Assembly (NCBI RefSeq): GCF_028372415.1
Contig: NC_092874.1
Coordinates: 333,206,651-333,270,650 of the forward strand
Length of the DNA stretch: 64,000 nt
Origin: Notamacropus eugenii
Lineage: Eukaryota; Chordata; Mammalia; Diprotodontia; Macropodidae
Reading direction: 5' to 3'
The notes beneath the pieces are model-generated. The model was given only the letters and a program-made list of their open reading frames with translations. It did not search any database and was not told the origin of the DNA. Of this stretch, positions 55,372-64,000 are shown piece after piece (position 1 is the first letter of the stretch; each line of letters opens with the position of its first letter). A program made the translations under genes and the position numbers.

Positions 55372-55625
55372 GAGGTCGCTTGGCATGATGGATAGAGTGC
55401 TGGAGATGGAGTTAGGAAGGTCTCAGGTTCAAATCCTGCTTCTAATGCTTAGAAGCTGTGTGAGAGTTTGAAAGCTCTTAAAAATCTTTGAGCCTCAGTT
55501 TCCTCATATCTAAAAAGAGGACAACAGTAGATAGTACTTGACCTTAGAGTTTTTGCTGTGTCACTCAAATGAGAAACCATATGTAAAGTACTTGGCTACC
55601 TTTAAAAAGTATTATTAAAATGTCA
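55372..55625 (+). repeat. SINE (tRNA-headed, MIR-like 3' part)
   Basis: GGCATGATGGATAGAGTGCT, AGGTTCAAATCCTGCTTCTA, GAGCCTCAGTTTCCTCATAT, GTAAAGTACTTGGCTACC. Confidence 0.82.
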
Positions 55626-55934
55626 ACAGTGATAAGCACAGTGATTTCATTGACAAAACCAAATGAGCCTCGAGGTAGAACTATCTTTGAAGAGAATATG
55701 ATTTTAATTTTGGATAGTTTCAGTTTGAGTAGATGGTGAAACATCCACTTTTGCTATAGACACCTGTGGAGAGATATACAAGCATCCTGGTTATAAATAT
55801 TCAGTATCAAAATGCCCAGCACACACCAAAATCCATTAACTGTGTCTCATTTGTAAATTGTGGATGTCCTTTAAGGGTCCTTTCTGCCCTAAAATGGTAG
55901 AATTTTATCAGCTGTAACATCTTTGAGCTTCTGC
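55626..55934. other. Intron 2, nothing recognised
   Basis: No repeat or coding frame recognised. Confidence 0.45.
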
Positions 55935-56342
55935 ATACTATTTTAAATTAAATATCATGGGCTGTTGTCTCTTATTAGGATATCCCTTCTCAACCATCCG
56001 AATCCTGTCTGTGGGGCCTCCAGTTTCCCAGTATCTGAGGTTAGAAACCATGGAACTCTCTTTGGCTTTTCTCCCTCATTACATGTATTCCAATTGTTCC
56101 ATCAAAATGTTTCTCTCAGATTTTAATCCTTCCTCTCCATTTCTTATTGCCACCAGCTTCCTTTAGTGCTTTGTTACCTTGAGCGTGATAACTGCAAAAG
56201 CCTTCCCCACCTAAAGTTTCCTGCTTCCAGCCTCTCACTCCTCTAAAAGTATCCAGAATACTGCTATCAAATTAATCTTCCTAAACACCATCTGTATCGT
56301 GTTACTGCTTAGCCCAAACACCTGCTCTGGCTCCCTAACATA

Positions 56343-56893
56343 TTGTTCTGAAAAGTGTGCTCTGGGGGCCCAAGACCCTTTCAGGGGATCTGTAAAGTCA
56401 AAATTGTTTTTATAATAATACTAAAATATTCAAATTTCTAATACACTAAATATTGAAAGATATAAACCACATAAACAAAAACTTTTTGGGAAGGGGGATA
56501 CTGAGTAATGTTTTAAAAATTATTTACTTTGTTAAATATTTTCTTTTTTTGTTGTTAAATATTTTCTAGTTACATTTTGGTTCTCAGTAATTTTGAACAG
56601 CTAATAGAGTGCCTACTCTGGAATCAGGAAGACCTGAATTCAGTCTTACCTCAGATACGTCTTAGCTGTGTAAGTCTGGGCAAGTCACTTAACCCTATTT
56701 GCCTCAGTTTCCTCAGCTATAAAAAGAGCTGGAGAAAGAAATGACAAAGCACTCCAGTTTTTTTGCCAAGAAAACCCAAAATGAGATTACAAAGAGTGGG
56801 ACTTGACTGAAATGACTTAACAACAAAATTTTAAGAGTGTAATAAGGAGAGAGGAGGTCCTGAGACCAGTAAGTTTGAGGACCAGTGACCTAC
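56343..56893. mobile_element. hAT-type element inside L2, itself split by a SINE
   Basis: Left end AAAAGTGTGCTCTGGGGGCC, CAAGACCCTTTCAGGGG. Right end reads back as TCACTGGTCCTCAAACTTAC, TGGTCTCAGGACC. The internal ATAATAATACTAAAATATTC fits a Charlie-type MITE. No reliable 8 bp target duplication could be read. Confidence 0.65.
56597..56826 (+). repeat. Marsupial tRNA-headed SINE inside the hAT element
   Basis: GGAATCAGGAAGACCTGAAT, TCTGGGCAAGTCACTTAACC, GAGCTGGAGAAAGAAATGAC, GGGACTTGACTGAAATGACT. Confidence 0.9.
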
Positions 56894-57269
56894 AGGATAA
56901 AGATTAAGTTGTTCAGCCAGACATTCAAAGTTTTTCTTTAAAATGAACTCATTGTACATATCCAGCTTTATCTCACTATTCCCTAGCTTTTTTGTTTTCT
57001 ACTTTATTACCCTCACTAGAGCTTATTTACAAATTCATTCCTCTTTTGTCCTTGTTCTGTACCCCTGCCTATGAAGAATACCTACCTCCTCTCTATTCAG
57101 TCAAAATGCTACCTCTTCCATGAAGTCTTTACTGGCTTTTATCTTCCATCCTGCCCTTAGTGCTGATGTGATTTCTCCCTCCTCTACTAAACCTAGCCAT
57201 TTAAGGCACCGTCTAGACTAGTTTAGACATCTTATAGCATTAACCAATAGTTACTGATGTGTATGTCAT

Positions 57270-57860
57270 TTATTCGACATCTGGTACCTACTGTAATATC
57301 CATAGTACTGTGTTAGGATGAAGAATATATGGTCCCCACTTTTAATGTGATCTAGTAGTGGAAATAAGTTCAAAAAAAGAATGTAAGGCATAGATAAGAC
57401 ATCTGAGAGGAGCTTCCCTAGGAGGCAGATTGTTTTGTACAGAAGGTAGTAATTAACTTGTGCCTGGAAGAATGAGTAGAATTTTAACAAGTCAGAGATA
57501 TGGGCATAGGGTCAGCATTTAACAGTGGTATAGAGGTAGGAATGCATCATAGGATGATGAGTTGTTGGTCTGCGCTCCAATTTGGTAGGAATGTAGATTA
57601 GCTGGGGGCAAGGGATTAGGGGGAACACATGATGGAGGACACAGGACTGAAAATATATTGTAGTCCAACTGTGGAGGGTACTGAATGCCAGAGGTTGGAC
57701 TACTATTTGGTAAGCAATGGAAAGTCAAGTCTTGAGCCCATGAATGGTGCAATGTGGTTAATCTGGCAGTTATGTAGGGTACATGAGAGTAGGGAGAAAC
57801 TTGTAGCTGAGGAGACTGGTAAGGCAGCAGTCCCCCTGGATAAGAGGTAATGAATACATC
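57270..57860 (+). repeat. L2-type LINE 3' region, weak
   Basis: TCCATAGTACTGTGTTAGGA, GGAGCTTCCCTAGGAGGCAG, AACTTGTGCCTGGAAGAATG, GGTAAGCAATGGAAAGTCAA. Confidence 0.5.
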
Positions 57861-57889
57861 AACTCTTAATAGTGGAAGTGGAAATAGTG

Positions 57890-58145
57890 GCAGCTGCTAT
57901 TTTATACACTAATACCTTAAGGTTTTTAAAGCACTTTAAAAATACTTTCTCATTTGGGCTTTAAACAATTAGATATTGTTCTCTCCCCCAATCCCCAAAT
58001 TTTACAGCTAAGGAAACTGATACTGATAGAAATTAAATAACTTGTCCATCATTGTGCAGCTAGCTACTAAGAGTCAGAGATAGGATTTGAACTCGGTTCT
58101 CTCCTGGCTCCCAGACCAGAGCTTTTTCTACTATGCAACACTACC
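57890..58145 (-). repeat. MIR/CORE-type SINE, antisense
   Basis: GCTATTTTATACACTAATAC, GCTAAGGAAACTGATACTGA, AGGATTTGAACTCGGTTCTC. Confidence 0.75.
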
Positions 58146-58480
58146 TTTCATTGACACAGATGGTAAGGAGGGAGTGAGGGAGTCACCCAGTTTGGTTCAT
58201 TGTACAGGATAGTGGGGAACCAGAGAGAAGAAGTCAAAAGGTGACTTGGAGTTGACACACTAAGTGTGGGCCATGAAGAGACATAGGGAAATCAGGAGAA
58301 AGGGGGGGTGGGTTTTGAAAGAGACAGTTCTGTGTTGGATGAATTAGAGCAGAAGCTCATGGAAGTTTAAGGCCAAGTCTTGTTGTCTTTTCATTCCCCC
58401 TCCCCGACCCCTGTGTCTAGCATAGTACCTTGTACGTAATAGGTGTACTCAATGAGTGTTTACTGAGTTTTGTTTCTTGG
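58146..58480 (+). repeat. L2-type piece and L2 3' end
   Basis: The terminal block at 58376-58480 is clear (GTGTCTAGCATAGTACCTTG; AATAGGTGTACTCAATGAGT). The preceding part is weak. Confidence 0.55.
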
Positions 58481-58733
58481 ATGGAAGTTATCTTGACAAA
58501 TAATGCTCTTAGCTTGCCCCATTCAAAGGAAGCTAAAAAGTCATATAATCTAGTCCATATTTGACTAAGAATACCATTTCCTGTTGGATCATTCTGCTCT
58601 CAGTTTATATCTGTCCTTTTAGTCAGTGGTACAATGTATAGTTTAGGGGTTTAATTGTTCTTTGTGTTTTGGTTTGTCTCAACTCCTTGACTTGAGGGTA
58701 TAAGATCCAGGATACCAGGGACCATGCTTTATA

Positions 58734-59085
58734 CATTTAGCCCTTCCATATCACACCTTTTCCCTTCAAGGTTTCGGTATATCACTGGTTGGTTTAAGAA
58801 ATTAGATGGGAACTTTTGTGGAGTTTTGCAGAAGTCACAGATGACGCACAAAGACCAGCAGATGACGGAGAAAACGTTTAGAAACTTAGGCATAAAATAT
58901 ATGTATTGTATTGTATGATATTGACTCAGTTTTTTATAATAAGGTACTGTAAACACCCCATAAAGGAAAAAGAAAAAATTCACTTTTTCTTCTGGTATGA
59001 AGGGAGAGCCAAAAATTTTTCCAGATCATAAGGAGCCATGTCTGTAACTCCCTTGCCATGGGTTATTCCCACCAAACTTAAGCCT
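58734..59085. mobile_element. Tigger-like MITE with long inverted ends
   Basis: Left end CATTTAGCCCTTCCATATCA after a TA (58732-58733). The right half reads back as TTTTTGGCTCTCCCTTCATA, CCAGAAGAAAAAG, CTTTATGGGGTGTTTACAGT, matching the left arm of the copy at 47583. The extreme right end is diverged. Confidence 0.55.
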
Positions 59086-61343
59086 GCTGGGAGCACCTGG
59101 TAGGAGCTCAGTGAAAATGTGGTAGAAAACCAGAATTGAATTTTCCCTTCTAAAGAAACACAGAACCTTGATAATTCTCTAAAATGTTTGAATTTTTTTT
59201 TTTAATATGTTACTGGAATCTTTTGTTTTTATATCACCAGATTTTCTCCCAGCATCCTTCCCTTTTTCCCCCGTCAGTCCAGAGCCATCCTATATAATAA
59301 ATACTATTTTTAAAGGAAAAAGAGGAAGAGGAAAACAGCAAAGCTAATGAATACATTGAAAAAAAATCTGAAAATATAAGCAGCGTTTCATACTCTTCTC
59401 CCCCCCCCCTCCACACACACACACACACACACACGAATGGGGTGAGGCTTCCTTTTCATATCTCTTCTTTATTTGTTTGGTTTTTGTAACTTTGCACATT
59501 CATTTTTTATTACTGCTACCTTAAAGTTTTACAGTTTTCTTAATCTTAATTAAATTTTTAATCCTCATTTCAAGCAATTGCTCTGTTTGAGGTTACTATT
59601 TAAAAAGAAATTAGAAGCCTGTCCTAGGATATAAGGAAGTAAAATACAATTTTAGTAACATTTTGAAACTTTGTTTAAATAAGTTAATATCACTAAATAT
59701 GGTTAAAAGTTTTGGATTTAAACATCAAAAAGGTAAAGTATGGATTATTGTGTTTGGAAGTACACTGGGAAAGGGGTGGGAGGAGAAACAGGTTTACACC
59801 AAGGTTCTGGGCTGATTCCTTTCCAACCCCAGGATTAGAAATTTTATGGTTTGTTTGGTTTTTTTTTAAATCAACCCTATGATTTCATTGGTGAAAGAAA
59901 TTTGAGGAATCTCTTTCTATCAATGCAAACTGGAAACCCTTCTGCCTCTTAGAATGTAGGTGCCTGGGGCATTGAAAAGTTAAGTGAATTTTCCCTTGGA
60001 ACATTGGCCTTTTGTGTCAGAGGCTAGATTTGAACTCTTTCTCATTCTGAGAGGTCATGATATCACATTGCCATAAGTAAAATTATAAGGAAATTTCATA
60101 TCACAAATCTAGGTTTGAATATGGAACTGTTCATTCATTAAAAGCTTTAGGAATTTCCATCCCTCCTTGGACTTTTCTGAGAAGTTTTTTCTAGTTTTCA
60201 ATTTTTTTATCTCGTCTTTTTCACCAGGGGTTGTCTAGAAGGGGAAAGTAATTTTTTTCCTTCAAAAATAAGGGGCAGCCTTCATGAAGCCAAGATAAAG
60301 TCACCTGATAAATTTTGGATAAACCTTTGAGCCTATGGGTGGCATCTCCCCCTTCTCTACCCACTACCCCCGGCTGTCTTCCGTGCTGCTTGATATTTCC
60401 TTTGGGAAGGTGTTTCCACTCTTAACAGTGACCTTTCTCAGATACCACATTTGATGATATATGTTCAGAACATATGCTGAATTAAGCAGGTTGTGAGCTG
60501 TGCTTATTTACTAACTTAGTGATTCAAAGTAAATTCTGATTTCCGCATAGGTTAGATATTCCCTTCCACCTATGCCCAGGGCAGATCTTACTGCAGATTG
60601 CCTAACGTTGCTTCCAGTATCATTTGTTATTGTTTCTAAGGAGCCTACAGGTTTTCCATTTCTTAAGCAGAGCAAGCCGACCAACTATTTCCCAATTGTC
60701 TCCCTGACCTTCTTCCACTCCCTCCTATCCCCTAACACAGACACCATTGTGAGAGAAGGGTGCATAGTAAGAAAGAAAAGAATCATTTCTTCTTTAGTGC
60801 CCTAGAGGTAGCAGGCAGTTGACCTACATACAGATCAAAGAGCAAATGAATGTGACATAAATATACTTTCATATCTTAGCCACCATGTTCATATATCCTA
60901 AGCAATCTTAATATTTGCTCTGATCTCTTAGTGGAAATATATCCCTTTACTTAGAGACTCAAAGAAACTCTTCCCTAGAGATCTGCTTCATTTAAGAAAA
61001 GCTATGGTCTTAGTTTGCTGTCTATTCTAATCATTTTTTTTTCTCCCCCTCTTATCCTCAACCTAGTAAGCATTATTTGATATGTGTTTTCTATTTTGAC
61101 AGAGGTTCAATAGGAAAGCACCTTATTTCTTTGCCGTCTTGACAATTTTTTCTTGTCTCTCTCTCCTTGCATCTGCCCTTCCTCTTTGTGTTTTTCCCTC
61201 GCCTTTTAGCAGGGGAATGTTGCTTTTACTTGTTAATCCTGTCTGTAGCAAAGCAAACCTGAAGGAAGAGTTACTGTGTGTGAACTCTCCGCCTACGCTC
61301 TCTCCTGTCCTCTCCATCTCCTAGAAAGAAGGTGTGCCTGGTC

Positions 61344-61344
<1 letters not shown>
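59086..61344. other. Intron 2, mostly unrecognised
   Basis: Contains a C-run and (AC)n microsatellite at about 59400-59436 and a weak minus-strand MIR at 59970-60072 (GAGGCTAGATTTGAACTCTT). No gene seen. Confidence 0.5.

Positions 61345-61395
<51 letters not shown>
61345..61395 (+). repeat. Pure (CTG)17 trinucleotide repeat
   Basis: Seventeen uninterrupted CTG units on the gene's sense strand, flanked by GGTCC and CCTTGG. It lies deep in intron 2. Confidence 0.98.
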
Positions 61396-61397
<2 letters not shown>

Positions 61398-61727
61398 TTG
61401 GTAATGGTCACAAGCATTTACCTTTAAAGAGCAAAGAACATTAATTTAAGTCATGCCATAAATCATCCTCATCTGTTACTGAGATTTAGAAAACACGGAT
61501 TAAATTTAGCATATACTGAGCTATATGCAGGAAAGCATTTATAAAAGTAACTTAGATATAATGGCTGATTACAAGAGGAATGTGATAGAATTAGAATACA
61601 TACGCAGATTCTTGATACTGAGTGGAAATCTTTATTTACAACAATTTTTTTTCCTCTCTTGAATCTTTATAAAGTTGGCTGCTTATACTTTGCCAAAAAA
61701 TTAATTCATATTATGTTGGCATGCTAA

Positions 61728-62090
61728 CATCAAGTCACTTGGCTTCCCTGGGCCTTAGTTTCTTCCCTTGTAAAATATGAGGTTTGGGCTTAGAAGGCTT
61801 ACGAAGTCCTTTCTAGCTCTAAATGTGTAATCTTAAGAACCTGGCTTAGTGACCCTTGATGTTAATAAACAAAAGCATTCTTAATAAACCAATATTGACC
61901 TTAACATTTTAAAAATAAAACTGTCTTTATGGTCTCTTTTTTCTCCTCATTCATTATTCTCTCAGCAGTACCCCAACCCTACCTCATCTCTCTTATCACC
62001 TGTTTTCTTGTACAACCATTTATTTGCTTAATTGTGTTTGTTCCTGGAACATAGTAGGCACTTAATAATGATTATGGATTGTTTTATCCT
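61728..62090 (+). repeat. MIR 3' part and L2 3' end
   Basis: MIR at 61728-61860 (GGCCTTAGTTTCTTCCCTTG). L2 end at about 61925-62090 (GGAACATAGTAGGCACTTAA). Confidence 0.65.
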
Positions 62091-62439
62091 CTTCTCTCCT
62101 TCTCTTCCTCCCTCCATGAGAAAAAGCTAAAAATTTATATTTATTGCTACAAATGTATGATATAAGCTACAGACAAATTTGAGTTATATGTGAAGAATAC
62201 CGATTTTTACTCTGGTGAGGGATTGCTATAAAAAAATGTTAAGTGACTGCCCCTGGAGAACTTAGCGATTTATTCTAATTTCAATTTCTTGCCCATTGGC
62301 ATAAAAGATTAAGGTCCTAGAGTTTAGTTTTCTACAAAGTTGAAACTGCTACTGCTAAATAGGGGATCTAGGAGAGACATTTGTGTATATTCCTTCCCTC
62401 TTGGGTTAAAAGTAGCCAGTTATCCACACAATTCAATAA
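62091..62439. other. Intron 2, nothing recognised
   Basis: No repeat or coding frame recognised. Confidence 0.45.
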
Positions 62440-62750
62440 ATTCTATTCCCTCATTTTACAGAGGGAACCAGGGTTCATACAGGTCACATTACTATCTCCA
62501 AGACATTTGGTCACCAAGAATCAAAGCTGAGATTTGAACTCAAGAACTGTGCCTCTAAAACCAGCTTTCTTCAACTTTGCCACCTAGAAAATATTGGTGT
62601 AAGAATAACTATATGTACTTTGGTGGCAAGAAGAAGCTTAGAAGTTAATTCCCAGAGCATGGAGACTATTTCATTTATGTCTTTACATCCTCAGTACATT
62701 ACCTGGTACGTTATGAGTGCTTAATAAATGCTTTCTGAATTGATTGACTG
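62440..62750. repeat. Antisense MIR followed by L2 3' end
   Basis: MIR on minus at 62440-62590 (TCATTTTACAGAGGGAACCA; GCTGAGATTTGAACTCAAGA). L2 on + at 62655-62750 (TGAGTGCTTAATAAATGCTT). Confidence 0.65.
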
Positions 62751-63224
62751 GGAGCCCAAATCACTTTTTAGCAAGTTAGTAAGACAGCTGCCAAGGTGTA
62801 CATAAGGTGATACTAGTTCAGCTCCCCTGAACTAATTCCAGTCTGGTTTGCTAGAAAGACCAGATCTCTCTTTACTGTGCGACACCTTTAATACAGTACT
62901 CAGCAGTGCTACCCTGGGTAGCCTTGTCCTTGTTCCACCGTAGTGTAGGGAAAAAGGCAAAAAACCCAGAAAACATTTGTGGGAAGTTTGGAGTGTGGTT
63001 GTGGGGTAAGAATTCAAATAGCTAATTGGGCCCAGTTTTTACCTCTGTATGTTTGGAGACTCCTTTGTTGTAATTACGTATAAATGTGCAGGGACTTAAA
63101 ATGTTTAAGATTTCATAGATAAGATTAGAGGTACTATTACTGCAAATGAAAAGCTATGCTAAAAATATCTATTTTCAACTGAATACTAAAATAATTTAAA
63201 TATGATCAAATATAATAGTAAAGT
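62751..63224. other. Intron 2, nothing recognised
   Basis: No repeat or coding frame recognised. Confidence 0.45.
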
Positions 63225-63490
63225 AACAATCTTATTTATATAGCTCTTTATGATTTGCAGAGTGCTTTTCATATCTTATTTGATATTCATAACAACCCTG
63301 GGAGGTAGATGCTAATATTATCCTCATTTTACAGTTGAGGGAACTGAGGCAAATAGTGGTTAAGTGACTTGCCTAGGAGTCACATGATTACTAAGTTTCT
63401 GAGGTAGGATGTGAGCTATAAGTCAAGCTCTATTCACTGGCTATAAGTCCTTGGCTATAAGTCAAGCTCTATTCACTGTGTCACCTGTCT
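63225..63490 (-). repeat. MIR/CORE-type SINE, antisense, with a short internal duplication
   Basis: CATAACAACCCTGGGAGGTA, GGAACTGAGGCAAATAGTGG, TATTCACTGTGTCACCTG. A roughly 25 bp block (GGCTATAAGTCAAGCTCTAT) appears in full or in part three times at 63415-63477. Confidence 0.82.
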
Positions 63491-64000
63491 TCTTACTGAA
63501 CTTTTCACTCAGCCTTTTAAATTTATATTTTTAATTTGTGCATCTCATACTAATATTTTCTGGGATCTTTGGAAGAATCTAATCTAGTTAATTTTGATTT
63601 ACCTTTCTTATTTGAAAAGATTACACATGTATCGAACACATAAATGGACAGTTTTTTTTTTTAAATGAGGACTGGCACATATGTAACAGTTTTCTTTCCC
63701 CTCCACTATTCCTTCAAGATTTTTCAAGCACTTATTTCCTCCTTTTTTAGGGATACTGACTGATACACTTAAATATTTCTAGATATCTTTTTTTAAACGT
63801 TTGTGCCTGAGGACTCCTTAAAAATTTTTCCTTTGGAGTCATGTAATGCTTTCTAGCCTTCTTGCCCTACCTCAACAGAAATTAATGGACTTTAAGAACA
63901 TTTTCATCTGTATCTGGTACTGGTAATTCGACAATTTCTTTCCAATCTCACAGTGGACAATGGTCCATATTTGTTAGTGGACAGCCAACCCTGTTAAAAA
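63491..64000. other. Intron 2 at window end, nothing recognised
   Basis: AT-rich. No exon 3 of B4GALT1 found. Confidence 0.45.

Larger units (their letters stand above)
55935..57250 (+). repeat. L2, split by a hAT element
   Basis: Before the break: TATTGCCACCAGCTTCCTTT, GATAACTGCAAAAGCC, ATCAAATTAATCTTCCTAAA, CTGCTCTGGCTCCCTAACAT. After the break at about 56893: CCTACAGGATAAAGATTAAG, CAGACATTCAAAGTTTTTCT, CTACCTCTTCCATGAAGTCT. Confidence 0.75.
53831..64000 (+). other. B4GALT1: B4GALT1 intron 2 (5' part, runs off the window)
   Basis: Starts with GTAAGA after exon 2. Exon 3 (expected to continue AGD/NRAKLLNVGF) was not found before the window end, so the intron is longer than 10.1 kb. It contains L2, hAT, Tigger-like, SINE and MIR remnants and a (CTG)17 tract. 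Confidence 0.9.

Noticed and set aside
1-64000. CRISPR array, operon, phage or other prokaryotic-style system
   Set aside because: No regularly spaced short repeats, no dense coding, and clear mammalian gene and repeat structure throughout.

Overview
The window is mammalian nuclear DNA, almost certainly from a marsupial and probably an Australian one. The interspersed repeats show this: tRNA-headed marsupial SINEs in both orientations, MIR/CORE-type SINEs, marsupial L1 3' and 5' ends, abundant L2, an L3/CR1 fragment, a Tigger1-type DNA transposon and hAT MITEs. There is no sign of bacterial, plasmid, phage or CRISPR sequence. Family names come from memory of consensus sequences, not from a search.

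One host gene is recognisable, B4GALT1 (beta-1,4-galactosyltransferase 1), on the + strand. Upstream flank and promoter occupy about 1-4800. A first CpG-rich cluster lies at about 3340-3740 and the main CpG island at about 4330-5440. Exon 1 coding sequence is 4801-5161: cytoplasmic tail, signal anchor and stem. Intron 1 is 5162-53594, about 48.4 kb. Exon 2 is 53595-53830 and opens the catalytic domain with the PFRNR motif. Intron 2 begins at 53831 and runs past the window end, so the remaining exons, the 3' UTR and most of the active site are not here. The spliced exons encode 199 residues in one continuous frame.

Intron 1 starts with a (TG)n tract and a minisatellite of about 120 bp units (5600-6525). 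The rest is a mosaic of old repeats. Notable pieces are an internally deleted antisense L1 with part of its 5' UTR present (17778-19985), a retroposed LTR-element transcript with a 13 bp target duplication (23216-24162), an internally deleted Tigger1 (32392-33167), an L3/CR1 remnant split by a solo LTR that is itself split by an L1 (35160-37255), and repeats I could not classify. Intron 2 holds an L2 split by a hAT element that is split by a SINE (55935-57250) and a pure (CTG)17 tract (61345-61395).

I found no new multi-gene system. The best candidates for follow-up are the inverted 61 bp patch shared by 16661-16721 and 19838-19898, the retroposed LTR transcript, the TG-seeded minisatellite beside exon 1, the (CTG)17 tract, and the marsupial form of the B4GALT1 N-terminus, with close-set start codons and no N-glycosylation sequon in the stem.
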